Source: Bacillus spongiae (lineage in GTDB: Bacteria > Bacillota > Bacilli > Bacillales > Bacillaceae_K). Taken from it: a stretch of 64,000 nucleotides of DNA. The stretch lies in the NCBI RefSeq assembly GCF_037120725.1, contig NZ_JBBAXC010000004.1, positions 220,925 through 284,924 of the forward strand, read 5' to 3'. The number at the start of each line of letters is the position of its first letter. Positions within the stretch are counted from its first letter, which is position 1. This document shows, one piece after another, positions 17,252 to 26,758 of the stretch. The position numbers and the translations under genes were made by a program. The notes below the pieces were generated by a model. The model worked only from the letters and a program-made list of their open reading frames with translations, made no database searches and was not told the origin of the DNA.

Positions 17252-18139
17252 CTACAACGGATTGTTTTCCTTGAGCAAAAGGGCATTTTTTAACGTCAAA
17301 ACACTAGTCCAATCTTTCTTTGCCACTTCCCATACTTTTTCATATTGGTTTCCCCATGTCCACATCGGTGTCCATGATCCATTTTCTTCTTGTAAATGTA
17401 ATCGAAACTGAAGATTTTCACGCCACACATCAACAAATTGATCATAAAAGGCAGATGCTGGACTTTGAACGAAATCAATTGGTTGTAAGCAATAATCAGA
17501 CCACTTCTCCCTATCGATTGTCACACAACTATTCATCATTTCGATGAATTTCTTTTCCATCTTTTCAGCTACCTCAACTGGAACACGTTCTATTAATCGA
17601 TGAAAACACAAAAATTCATGAAACTCAAATTGTTCTAATGATTGCAAATAAGTTAGGGCATGGTCGGTTAATGAATCAATTAATGAAGGAGGGACTAGTT
17701 CGCTAAATTCATATAAAAAACCTAAAATTTCAGCATTAGGGTTCCCCCAAGCCTCTTGTTGCTCACGATAATTCCACCACGGCGCTCTAGGGTACCATTC
17801 CACTTCTTGTGGAACTATATCCCACCCCATTTTTTCTTTATTAAATGTGTCAAGAAGATACCTTATCACTTTTTTAACCATTGTATGCTCACTTGACACC
17901 TTATATTGCGAAAGAAGTTGAAGGGCTACAGTTGAGGCAATGGCTGATGATAATTCACAACGTATATCCGGTTCAAGCCCCTTACCAAATCCGCCATCGT
18001 CATTTTGATATCGAGCTAATTCTGTGAGGAAGTCCTCCTCTGATCCTTCAGCAAATTGCAGCCTCCACATCGCTTTCTCTAGCTCTCTCCCTTCAGTCAT
18101 AATATATTTCTGAATTACTGAAAATCGACCAGAATTCAT
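17252..18139 (-). CDS. alpha/alpha-toroid (terpenoid cyclase-like fold) protein
   Basis: A 295-residue protein with the segment YQNDDGGFGKGLEPD at about residues 44-58 and a later EENGSWTPMWTWG. Both resemble QW-type repeats of prenyltransferase/squalene-cyclase-like toroids. The acid motif of true cyclases (DXDD) is absent, so an enzymatic role is not implied. It is probably cytoplasmic. Its start lies two bases after the stop of the tandem GNAT gene on the same strand, which suggests translational coupling. Function unknown. Confidence 0.55.
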   Translation of the reverse strand: MNSGRFSVIQKYIMTEGRELEKAMWRLQFAEGSEEDFLTELARYQNDDGGFGKGLEPDIRCELSSAIASTVALQLLSQYKVSSEHTMVKKVIRYLLDTFNKEKMGWDIVPQEVEWYPRAPWWNYREQQEAWGNPNAEILGFLYEFSELVPPSLIDSLTDHALTYLQSLEQFEFHEFLCFHRLIERVPVEVAEKMEKKFIEMMNSCVTIDREKWSDYCLQPIDFVQSPASAFYDQFVDVWRENLQFRLHLQEENGSWTPMWTWGNQYEKVWEVAKKDWTSVLTLKNALLLKENNPL

Positions 18140-18141
18140 TA

Positions 18142-18966
18142 TTATCTCCTTCTTTCATAATAATCTTGAACACTATAGGGTTTAAAGCCGCAATCATTAT
18201 ATAGTTTCAGCGCATGTTTATTGGTAGCCTCTACCTCTAAAAAGACAGGTCTCTCCTTCTCCTGCTCTGCCATCACCATATTGACTAGCGCTTTTCGCCC
18301 AATCCCTTTTCCTTGGTATTCTGGTAAGATAGCAAATCCATATATCCAAGCTTCTTCATTAGTATAATCAAGTCGCATTTTTCCTACAGTCACGCCGGCG
18401 TGCTCTATCATATAAAATGATTGTGTATTTTCTTTTTTAATTCGTTCATTATACTCTAGCGCATCTTTTTGACTAAATTGAAAGCAACGCACATCTAATT
18501 CAATTTCAAGTGGTAGATCTTCTTTCGTTGCTTTCCGAATGACGACATCCTCGGTACTATTTAATGAGGTTTCTTCCCATTGCATCTCATACTCAGAAAA
18601 ACGGTATGAAAACGAGCGATTTTGTAGGAATTTTTTTGCAGATTCGGAGGCTGCAGGAGCATTTAACAAAATGGTCGAAATATTTTCGCTATCACATATC
18701 GCTAATGCCTCCTTTAACAATGTAGAGAAAATGCCTCGGTTTCGATATTCTGGATGAACCATTCCACAAATCTCAACCTTTGAACCAAACGAATAAAGCC
18801 CAAGAAAACCTACCAATTGGCCATTATCCTCATAAAAAAAATCTCTCTTTTCTGATTTTTTTCGCGTATTTAATAAATCCCAATTTAACTTTAATAAGAT
18901 TTGTTCTTCTTTTTCACATCTTTCTTGTAGTTGTTGTATTTGAGTTAATTGAAACGGACTAAGCAA
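18142..18966 (-). CDS. tandem-GNAT acetyltransferase
   Basis: A 274-residue protein with two GNAT domains. The N-terminal domain has MVHPEYRNRGIFSTLLKEAL and the C-terminal domain has FAILPEYQGKGIGRKALV, both acetyl-CoA binding loops, and it ends with NKHALKLYNDCGFKPY. Both halves therefore look able to bind the cofactor, unlike many tandem GNATs. The gene is followed without a gap by the toroid-fold gene, forming a two-gene unit. The substrate cannot be read from the sequence. Confidence 0.75.
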   Translation of the reverse strand: MLSPFQLTQIQQLQERCEKEEQILLKLNWDLLNTRKKSEKRDFFYEDNGQLVGFLGLYSFGSKVEICGMVHPEYRNRGIFSTLLKEALAICDSENISTILLNAPAASESAKKFLQNRSFSYRFSEYEMQWEETSLNSTEDVVIRKATKEDLPLEIELDVRCFQFSQKDALEYNERIKKENTQSFYMIEHAGVTVGKMRLDYTNEEAWIYGFAILPEYQGKGIGRKALVNMVMAEQEKERPVFLEVEATNKHALKLYNDCGFKPYSVQDYYERRR

Positions 18967-19154
18967 AACTATCTATCTCCTTTCATCTCCAGTTTACCAT
19001 ACGAAACCCACTATTTTTTCGAATATTTAGCCTTTTTATTCATATAAAGTAAATAGCGGAAAAAACATCATATTTAAAAAACAGCCTATTATGTTGAATA
19101 TATAGAATTTTCTGGTAATATATAAATAAGTTTTCACGGAAAGGATGCATCTTT

Positions 19155-19355
19155 ATGTGGCAATGGATTATTTTGATTCTCTCACCATTTCTATTATTCA
19201 TACTTATCGAAGAAGCAATTAATATAATCGTAAATAAGCTTATTAATCCGTCTCCTTCTAAAGATAGGAAACGATGGCAATGGATATTGCTACGGCTATC
19301 TAAAGTGAAAAAGAAACTAGCCTTTAAAAAAAGCGTAGATAAATCGGTACCCTAA
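19155..19355 (+). CDS. small membrane protein, 66 residues
   Basis: MWQWIILILSPFLLFILIEE... has one strong N-terminal hydrophobic segment and a highly basic tail (KDRKRWQW, KVKKKLAFKK). An AAAGGATG site lies before the ATG. Such proteins usually sit in the membrane with the basic tail inside. I do not recognise it, and the gene call rests on the ribosome binding site and composition. Confidence 0.5.
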   Translation: MWQWIILILSPFLLFILIEEAINIIVNKLINPSPSKDRKRWQWILLRLSKVKKKLAFKKSVDKSVP

Positions 19356-19459
19356 CAGATAAGACCCTTCAGTGATTTTAAATGCACAATATTCTTCATC
19401 TCACTACGATACTCTTATCTTGTCATACCTTAGCTTCTAGAAAATAAGAAAAAATAAAA

Positions 19460-19504
19460 AGTACCCCGTTCTTGGCTTTACATATTAACCGAAAACGAGG
19501 TACT
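19460..19504 (-). terminator. terminator of the adhesin-sortase operon
   Basis: Inverted arms AGTACCCCGTT and AACGAGGTACT with one wobble pair, and a T run on the minus strand. It lies about 95 bases after the sortase stop codon. Confidence 0.65.
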
Positions 19505-19597
19505 ATCCTTTAATTATCATTCACTATTCTTTTTAACATCTATTTGTATCTTCTCTTTGATTTGTTCTATACATACTTCCATCTATTAGTCCTTCGA

Positions 19598-20194
19598 CTA
19601 CAATGAGTCATTTATTTGAATTAGTTCTCCTTTAACAGCAATTCTTTCTAATCCAGAAAGGGTGCAGGTAATCATTGTAATTTCTGCTTTCTTTTTATTA
19701 TCTTCTAAAACATCAACTTGTGTTGGACTAATGACCGTTGAGCTTGTAATTTCGTAGACAAATGTTTGAGTACCCGTATTTAAAAACGCTTTGTCTCCAA
19801 TCTCTACATCAGGCAAGTTACGGAATAGTCTATTTTCTCGATATCCTCTATGTCCTGCTATCGTAAAATTCCCTTTACCTGGAACTTGTTCATATTTTAT
19901 TTGCGTTAAGGTCAAACTTAAATTTTCTTCGGTAGGTTCTCTTAGAATGATTTGATCTAAACCTATGGTAGGAATCTCAAGTTTTACCAAGTCTTGAAGC
20001 TCTTCATCATTCAAATGTACATCATCAATCAAAGAGAGGTCGACTGGCGCTTCTTGTGGACTGGAGATAAGAGAGAAAGCTTCTTCTAAAGCTGCTATTT
20101 CTTTTCCCTTCTTCCATTCATAATGAATAGGAATGGAGAACAACACTAGTCCTATTATGATAAATACTATTCCTAAACTTGATTTTCTCTTCAT
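19598..20194 (-). CDS. class D-like sortase
   Basis: A 198-residue transpeptidase with an N-terminal membrane anchor (KSSLGIVFIIIGLVLFSIPI). The catalytic triad is visible: His in IAGHRGY, Cys in the TLxTC-like motif MITCT, and Arg in GLERIAVKG. It should cleave an LPXTG-type signal between Thr and Gly and join the protein to the cell wall. It begins 16 bases after the stop of a 1798-residue LPYTG protein on the same strand, making it very likely the dedicated sortase for that substrate. Length and motif spacing fit the small class D/E sortases of Bacilli. Confidence 0.85.
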   Translation of the reverse strand: MKRKSSLGIVFIIIGLVLFSIPIHYEWKKGKEIAALEEAFSLISSPQEAPVDLSLIDDVHLNDEELQDLVKLEIPTIGLDQIILREPTEENLSLTLTQIKYEQVPGKGNFTIAGHRGYRENRLFRNLPDVEIGDKAFLNTGTQTFVYEITSSTVISPTQVDVLEDNKKKAEITMITCTLSGLERIAVKGELIQINDSL

Positions 20195-20210
20195 GAAAGG
20201 CCCATCCTTA

Positions 20211-23200
20211 TTATGAGGTTCGTTTCTTCTTTTTATTGAATATTAATAGTCCTCCACCTACAGTAATGAATATTCCTCCTAATAATCGTAAGTACATGAG
20301 AAGTGTTTCTCCCGTATAAGGAAGCTCATCTGGTGCTAAAGGTTGTTCGTTTTGAATTTCATTGCTCTTGACGATGGATGTTTTTTCAATCGATTGATTC
20401 GTTACTTCAAGCACCAGACGTTTCTCTTGTCCAATTTCAATCGTAAAGGTGATTGGCGTTGCGTCTAGTTTATAACCTGAAGGTGCCTTCGTTTCGACAA
20501 ACTGATACTTGCCTGGTTTTAAATCCGTTACGACTATGCTTCCCGCTTCATTTGTGGTTAGCCCTTTCTCCAACGACGTTCCGGACTCGTCTTGTAACTC
20601 AAATTCTGCTTCAGCTAACTTAACATTTCTGTCCTCTTCATCTACCTTCGTCAGTTCAACCGAGCCTCGTATTTGTTTATTCTCCGCCACTACCTTTACC
20701 ATTTCCGTTTGCCCTTTCTCAATCATAAAGGCGATTGGTGTCGCGTCTAGTTCATAACCAAATGGCGCAACCGTTTCGACAAATTGATAAGTACCTGGAT
20801 TCAAGTCATTGACGACCACAATCCCCGCTTCATTTGTCGTTAGCCCTTTCTCCAACGACGTTCCGGACTCGTCTTGTAACTCAAATTCTGCTTCAGCTAA
20901 CTTAACATTTCTGTCCTCTTCATCTATCTTCGTCAGTTCAACTGAGCCTCGTATTTGTTTATTTTCGGCTACTACCTTTACCATTTCCGTTTGCCCTTTC
21001 TCAATCGTAAAGGCGATTGGTGTCGCGTCTAGTTCATAACCAAATGGCGCAACCGTTTCGACAAATTGATAAGTACCTGGATTCAAGTCATTGACGACCA
21101 CAATCCCCGCTTCATTTGTCGTTATCCCTTTCTCCAACGACGTTCCGGACTCGTCTTGTAACTCAAATTCTGCTTCAGCTAACTTAACATTTCTGTCCTC
21201 TTCATCTATTTTCGTCAGTTCAACTGAGCCTCGTATTTGTTTATTTTCCGCCACTACCTTTACCATTTCCGTTTGCCCTTTCTCAATCGTAAAGGCGATT
21301 GGTGTCGCGTCTAGTTCATAACCGAATGGCGCATCCGTTTCGACAAATTGATAATTACCTGGATTCAAGTCTTTGACGACCAATATCCCCTCTTCATTTG
21401 TCGATAATCCTGCTTGAATAAGGTTGTCAGATTCGTCCCTAATCTCAAATTCTGCTTCTTTTAGCCTTTCACTGTGGTTATCCTTGTCTACCTTCATCAG
21501 TTCAACCGAACCTGGTACTAGTTTATTTGTAACAACAAGCTGTTCCGCTTCCGTGATTCCTTTTTTAATTGTAAACTCTATTGGAGCTTCTTCTAGCTCA
21601 TAGTACTGCAATGTGTTTGTTTCTTTAAACTGATACTTACCTGGCCGCAGTTCATCAACCATGATGATTCCTACTTCATTTGTAGTTAGTTTCTCCTTTA
21701 GAACCCTCCCCTGATCATCCAGTAGTTCAAACTCAACACCACTCAATGTTTCTGACTGATTAAATTCATCAACTTTTACGAGCTCTATAGCTCCTAACAT
21801 GATTTGATTTTCTATTATAATGTCAACTTTTTCTGTTTGATTTTCTTTAATCGTAAACTCAATTGGCGTTCCATCTAATTGGTAACCAAATGGAGCTACT
21901 ATTTCGATTAATTGATATTCCCCTGGATCTAAATCTTTCTTACTAATTTTTCCATTATGATTTGACGTGAGTTCCGTTACAAACTCATAGCTGTCTCCTA
22001 ATTTTTTTAGAAGTTCAAATGTTGCTCCTTCTAGAGGCTCTTTCGTTTCCTTATCGACTTTTGTTACTTCTATCGAACGAATAATCTTTTGGTTTTCAAC
22101 GACAACTTCATTATTATCCGCGCCTACCGTAACCATATGGTGATTATTGATTCCGACAAGATACCCTTCTGGAGCTTCATCCTCTATTAAGAGGTAATCG
22201 CCATATAATAAGTTTAAAAAGGTTGCTTTTCCGTCTTCACCTGTAGTTAATGTTTCTATTTTTTTATTACTTTCTGCATCGAATAATGAGAAAGTTGCAC
22301 CTTCTAATACTTCTTCGCTGTCCATATCGATCTTCGTAACTTCTAATTTTCCTATTTCTCCGCTACCTTGAGCCGAGCCATTCGACAATTTCACGGTAAT
22401 CGTCTCAGAAGATTCCGTTTCCTCTGTTGTAATTTGATCCCCTTTAAATGTAACTGAATTCGTTACTTCATCACCATTCACCGCATTAATGTACGACTGA
22501 TATTCTAAAATATAGGCTGAATCAATTTCGTTCAAGAAACTTACTTGAAAGGAAGTAGGCCTTCCTTTTTCATCCTTGTCAATGTTCAGAGTATAATCCG
22601 CCTCAAGTTTTAATTCATTATCTCTATCGATCGTAACGATTCCATCTTCGCTAATAGTTGTTCCAAACAAATGAAAGGAATCCTCATTTAATTTCTGGTT
22701 AAGACTTGGTGTATCAATCAATTGTACGTTCGACACTTTTGACTGACCAAAGTTAATATTCACTGTCCAATCAACAAACCTACCATTTTGTATGCCGTAT
22801 TTACTTGTATATTCTCCACCGTGCCTAATGGAGACGTTAGCATCTAACTTTGTTAATTGATCTTCTCCATCCAATAAAGTTGCGGTATTATGATACTCTT
22901 TCTTTACAAGCTTATCTTCTAAACTTGTTTTATATGAAATCCCATAAGCAGATGTGATCTCTTTGTTAAATTGTAGCTTAAAGCCAGGATTTCCGTCTGA
23001 ATCTGTCACTCGTTCTATTTCGTAGTCAATTCCTCTTTCTAGACTCTCTCCTCTTCTCACTCCATTATATTGACCAGTAAGCTCTAGCTTATAGACATCA
23101 ATAGACTCTTCAACTAGTTCTTGTCCGTCCAATAAATAATCCACCATCTTTAGGGTGCTAAGAGTATCTAAATTGTAATTCATGCCGATATTCCAAGTAA

Positions 23201-25607
23201 TTTCATTCGTAATGGCGTTATAAGATCCATTTTTATAGCCATTATTTTTTGTGAAAGGATCTGGTTCAAATTGAGCTGCTGTCTCTTTTGTTTGCTCATC
23301 TCCATGTTCATCCTGCCAAGAAATTACTACTTCATTTCTTAAATAATTTTTCGTTAAATCCTGTCTGTCATCAAAGTCAAATATCGTTTCATATTCAATA
23401 TAGTGCGGTTCCGTTAGTTTATGATTAAATGAAATTGTAAACCCATTTTCATTTTCAGTTAAGGAATAATCACCATTTCCTAAAACATTTTGATTATCAC
23501 TGTTCACGATTTTAAGGGTAGCTGGAAGAAAGGTTAATCCTCTATTACTGAAATCATCTTCCAATACCACTTGATTCATCTCAAATCGATCATGATTAAA
23601 GGGAATTTGCCATTTGACGGTTTTTTCTTTATAATTCGTAGCGATTAAATGCTTAAAGATAATCTGAGAGGATATCGTCCTGATTGCCTCAGTGGATATT
23701 CCATTTTCAGTCGTCACTTCGTTTATGATTCTTTCGTCCTCAAAGACTCGGTCTGTCGCTCTTGTTTTATATATAATTTTATACGCTGAATCAATATTTT
23801 GATTAAACTGGAAATCAAATCCCTTTTTATTATTTCCGTTAGTTTCCACTATCGTGTAATCTGAAAAAGGTTGCAAACTTTCCTCTCCACCATGTTCATC
23901 AATCGATACCGTATAGACTTCAATTGACCCTTGAATAAACTCTTGACTAGTGCTAAATAGATCCGTTAATTTAGCTAGATTTTTTTCAATCGTTTTTTCA
24001 TCATAATTATATTTAATTTCCCATGTAATGGTTTGAGCCGTTTTATCATAATGGGTAGCCCGCTTCTGTAATGGTTGTCCACGTCCAACAGAAACGGTTG
24101 CTGTTGTATTCAAATCACGAACATTAGCACCTGATAAAATGGCTTCATTTCGATAGGTCATTCTGTCCTTATCCGTTATATCCGTTGAAAACACAACTCG
24201 ATAAGCAGAGTTAATATTTCCAAAGCGAATTTGAAAATCCTGTCCATTCAGCTTTTGAATTTCATATTCACTCGGATCAACCACATTTCCTATTACGATG
24301 CTATTGTCAAGTTGGATATCTAAATGGTACACCTTAAGTGAGTCTTCTTGAAATTGAAGTCCATTTTGAATAGGGTCTAATAGAATAGCATCGTTTATGA
24401 ATTCTAGTTGCTTATTAAAATCGATCGTCCACTCAATTTCTTCCCCATTATATTCTTTATTCGGCATCCCCTTTTTTTCAATCGAATTTCCGGTTGTAGG
24501 TTGGAACACGACAGGTACAGTGAACGATACTCCTTCAATAACAGGGAAAACAATTTCTCGTGTAACACTGCCTATCGTTTCTTCCTTAAATTCTGTCCAG
24601 ACTTTGACATTGCCACGAATATTTGAACGCTGTTCAATGACGTGATTAAACGTGAAAACGACTTCTCTATCCGTACCAATTGAAAAATCCCCTACAGACG
24701 TCCCATCATTTAACAATAATTCCCCCTCTATTTTATTGTAAATAGTAAAAATGTCAGGGAGTAAAAACGTAAAGGTATCTCCATCTTTATTTCCGTGCCC
24801 ATTGGGCAGCTCCCAAGTATACTCGATCTCAACTGGATCACCTAAACTAGGACGGTTTTCAGGATTCAGTTCAGAGTGTATGATGTTTCCAGACTCATCC
24901 TTCATCATGACACTTGTTAAAATACTTTCTTTAATTTCTGAAGGGACTTCAACTGTTTTATTTATTTCTTTCATTTTGGTAGATTTATCAATATTGATAA
25001 CAGTAGAGGGCTCTTCATTCTTTTCAACTTCAACACTTACTTGTTTTTCAGTCTTTTTTGTTTCTGATTCCCATTGAATTGGAACGTTAATGACCTTTTC
25101 ACTCTCATAAAGAGAAAAAGAAATCGGTAACTCCGTATAGCTTGCGAGTAATTCTTTATTAAGACTTGTTTGAAGCTTGAACGTTCCGTGTAAATCTAAC
25201 TCTTTTTCTACTATGTTATCAACTTTGATGGATATTTCACCATTAAGTCCAACATCAACATTCCCTACTTCAATTCCTGCTGATATTAACTTACTATGTT
25301 GTACCTCTGATACAATCAATTCATCAGGAAGTTTGTATGAATATGTACCTTCTTTACTACGACTATCCGTATTTCTGACCTTCCATTCAAGGCTTACCAT
25401 TACGGTTGAATCTTCGGAAACTATATTATCAGGATTAAGTTCACCATCCAAGACATTCCCGTCTCCATCCGTTAATACTACATCCATAATTATAGTTTCA
25501 CTCGAATTTCCTTGTGCTTTTACCGCCCTAATTGGTAAGCCTGCACTAGTGAAAATCGTTTGAATCAACATCATGATCGTCATCGCGACTAAACTCAATT
25601 TTTTCAT
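20211..25607 (-). CDS. giant LPXTG cell-wall surface adhesin with Cna-type domains
   Basis: A 1798-residue surface protein. A Sec signal peptide covers about residues 1-31. Two or more shorter N-terminal beta domains follow, then five collagen-binding-like modules starting near residues 386, 526, 662, 797 and 939, each marked by an ExTW/xDW...DSAY pattern. Seven Cna_B stalk repeats of about 94 residues run from about 1085 to 1740; in many relatives these are locked by Lys-Asn isopeptide bonds. The sorting signal is LPYTG at 1762-1766, followed by a hydrophobic helix and a KKKKR tail. The last repeats are almost identical in DNA. The sortase follows immediately. A role in adhesion or biofilm is inferred from the family. 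Confidence 0.9.
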   Translation of the reverse strand: MKKLSLVAMTIMMLIQTIFTSAGLPIRAVKAQGNSSETIIMDVVLTDGDGNVLDGELNPDNIVSEDSTVMVSLEWKVRNTDSRSKEGTYSYKLPDELIVSEVQHSKLISAGIEVGNVDVGLNGEISIKVDNIVEKELDLHGTFKLQTSLNKELLASYTELPISFSLYESEKVINVPIQWESETKKTEKQVSVEVEKNEEPSTVINIDKSTKMKEINKTVEVPSEIKESILTSVMMKDESGNIIHSELNPENRPSLGDPVEIEYTWELPNGHGNKDGDTFTFLLPDIFTIYNKIEGELLLNDGTSVGDFSIGTDREVVFTFNHVIEQRSNIRGNVKVWTEFKEETIGSVTREIVFPVIEGVSFTVPVVFQPTTGNSIEKKGMPNKEYNGEEIEWTIDFNKQLEFINDAILLDPIQNGLQFQEDSLKVYHLDIQLDNSIVIGNVVDPSEYEIQKLNGQDFQIRFGNINSAYRVVFSTDITDKDRMTYRNEAILSGANVRDLNTTATVSVGRGQPLQKRATHYDKTAQTITWEIKYNYDEKTIEKNLAKLTDLFSTSQEFIQGSIEVYTVSIDEHGGEESLQPFSDYTIVETNGNNKKGFDFQFNQNIDSAYKIIYKTRATDRVFEDERIINEVTTENGISTEAIRTISSQIIFKHLIATNYKEKTVKWQIPFNHDRFEMNQVVLEDDFSNRGLTFLPATLKIVNSDNQNVLGNGDYSLTENENGFTISFNHKLTEPHYIEYETIFDFDDRQDLTKNYLRNEVVISWQDEHGDEQTKETAAQFEPDPFTKNNGYKNGSYNAITNEITWNIGMNYNLDTLSTLKMVDYLLDGQELVEESIDVYKLELTGQYNGVRRGESLERGIDYEIERVTDSDGNPGFKLQFNKEITSAYGISYKTSLEDKLVKKEYHNTATLLDGEDQLTKLDANVSIRHGGEYTSKYGIQNGRFVDWTVNINFGQSKVSNVQLIDTPSLNQKLNEDSFHLFGTTISEDGIVTIDRDNELKLEADYTLNIDKDEKGRPTSFQVSFLNEIDSAYILEYQSYINAVNGDEVTNSVTFKGDQITTEETESSETITVKLSNGSAQGSGEIGKLEVTKIDMDSEEVLEGATFSLFDAESNKKIETLTTGEDGKATFLNLLYGDYLLIEDEAPEGYLVGINNHHMVTVGADNNEVVVENQKIIRSIEVTKVDKETKEPLEGATFELLKKLGDSYEFVTELTSNHNGKISKKDLDPGEYQLIEIVAPFGYQLDGTPIEFTIKENQTEKVDIIIENQIMLGAIELVKVDEFNQSETLSGVEFELLDDQGRVLKEKLTTNEVGIIMVDELRPGKYQFKETNTLQYYELEEAPIEFTIKKGITEAEQLVVTNKLVPGSVELMKVDKDNHSERLKEAEFEIRDESDNLIQAGLSTNEEGILVVKDLNPGNYQFVETDAPFGYELDATPIAFTIEKGQTEMVKVVAENKQIRGSVELTKIDEEDRNVKLAEAEFELQDESGTSLEKGITTNEAGIVVVNDLNPGTYQFVETVAPFGYELDATPIAFTIEKGQTEMVKVVAENKQIRGSVELTKIDEEDRNVKLAEAEFELQDESGTSLEKGLTTNEAGIVVVNDLNPGTYQFVETVAPFGYELDATPIAFMIEKGQTEMVKVVAENKQIRGSVELTKVDEEDRNVKLAEAEFELQDESGTSLEKGLTTNEAGSIVVTDLKPGKYQFVETKAPSGYKLDATPITFTIEIGQEKRLVLEVTNQSIEKTSIVKSNEIQNEQPLAPDELPYTGETLLMYLRLLGGIFITVGGGLLIFNKKKKRTS
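20545..21230. repeat. 282-bp tandem repeats in the adhesin gene
   Basis: Three copies (starting at 21230, 20948 and 20666, read on the minus strand) encode near-identical Cna_B domains. The first two are almost the same throughout, and the third diverges after its first 120 bases. The preceding domain has the same 282-bp period but is more diverged. This is a recent expansion, and copy number may vary by recombination. Confidence 0.9.
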
Positions 25608-25972
25608 CTAACATTATCCTCCTAAACAAATCACTTCAATCGTTGTTCAAATTTCTTCATAAGACTTATAAAAGAGCAAAACCTCCATTCAACTAGTTTA
25701 AAACAGGAATATTTTATCATTAATCCTTCGGATATAATAGTCTTTTTTACCTATTAATATAAAACTATAGTCCTATTAATTTCCATTACTACCAAATCTA
25801 TTGGAGAAACCGATAGCAAACATGAAGAAAAAAATGAAACGAAAGATTGAATGATTCAAAACCCCTTCTACCTTCTGTCTGTTTTCTCATTTCCTCATTT
25901 TGAAGTAGGATTTCTCTAAGGAGGAATTCGTGATACACTATGAAGAGATGAAAGGCAAGGAGATTCTTACTT
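25608..25972. other. divergent intergenic region upstream of the adhesin
   Basis: Contains the adhesin promoter on the minus strand and that of the DUF3221-like gene on the plus strand. AT-rich, without a clear operator or hairpin. Confidence 0.4.
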
Positions 25973-26362
25973 ATGAAAAATCGTATTATTATTATTAGTG
26001 TCGTTATTTTAAGCTTAGCCGTTCCAATCGGATCACTCTATTTTTTTAACTACTATATGGACCAACAAGAGAAGGAATCAAGGTTTTATGTAGAGGGGAC
26101 TATTGTAAAAAAAGAAGTTGATGAAGATGTTCAATTTACGATTATGAAAAGCTTATTAGTTAATGGGCTTCCTGAGGAAATCGATAAGTTTATTGATGAA
26201 GAAACGATTAAGGGCAATATCGTCCATGTAAAGGCTAATCCTGAGTTTGAGGATATTACTGTTGGGGAAAAGGTTCGTGTCTATTTTGTTGAAGATGAGT
26301 TAGCAGAGTCAGGTGAAAAACCTCCTTTTGGAGAGGCAGAAGATATTGAACGCTTCAAATGA
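25973..26362 (+). CDS. membrane-anchored DUF3221 (YobA-like) protein
   Basis: A 129-residue protein with an N-terminal hydrophobic anchor (RIIIISVVILSLAVPIGSLYFF) and an exported domain. The C-terminal part, ITVGEKVRVYFVEDELAESGEKPP, matches the pattern of DUF3221/YobA proteins (VGxKVxVW...ESxP). A good ribosome binding site (AAGGAGA) precedes the ATG. Function unknown; DUF3221 proteins are small surface or lipid-anchored proteins of Bacilli. Confidence 0.6.
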   Translation: MKNRIIIISVVILSLAVPIGSLYFFNYYMDQQEKESRFYVEGTIVKKEVDEDVQFTIMKSLLVNGLPEEIDKFIDEETIKGNIVHVKANPEFEDITVGEKVRVYFVEDELAESGEKPPFGEAEDIERFK

Positions 26363-26519
26363 CCTTTTTCCCAAATAAATTACTAGGGTGAACCTGAAGA
26401 CCTTTCTTACTTAAAGGGAAATTATTGTTTTTGATAAAGGATACATTAATATTAAGAATGAACAATCAAGGCCTGCATATATAAACACTAGAAAATATCA
26501 TCCGTTTCGACGACCTTAA

Positions 26520-26683
26520 AAGGGGCTGGGACAGAAGTATTCCAGCCAAAGGAAAAACCGAACTATAATGAAAAACTCTAATATAGAGTTCCATTATAGT
26601 TCGGTTTTTGTAATTATAACTCTTGTTATATAAGAAATTATTCGGCATAGAGAATGGTACATTTAGTTTTGTCCCAGCCTCTT
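26520..26683. mobile_element. MITE-like element with GGCTGGGACA ends
   Basis: About 164 bases bounded by inverted ends GGGCTGGGACAGAA and TTTTGTCCCAGCCTC. Inside is a long hairpin (AAAAACCGAACTATAATG paired with CATTATAGTTCGGTTTTT), with a nested AACTCTA / TAGAGTT stem at its tip. Ends of the form GAGGCTGGGACA are common in repeats of Bacilli and other Firmicutes. It carries no gene. The inner hairpin may also terminate transcription between the convergent DUF3221 gene and mutL. Confidence 0.75.
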
Positions 26684-26758
26684 TCTTTATTCATTTAACG
26701 TATCCGTATCGAAAACTACCTAAATAGCTTCTGTTAATCATTGAAGCTCTCTCATCTT

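Noticed and set aside
20545..21230. 282-bp tandem repeats as a CRISPR or mobile array
   Set aside because: The units are in frame, coding and without spacers. They are protein domain repeats.
24397..25563. Plus-strand open frames inside the adhesin gene
   Set aside because: They are antisense shadows of the long minus-strand adhesin. They have low-complexity Ser/Phe-rich translations and no ribosome binding sites.
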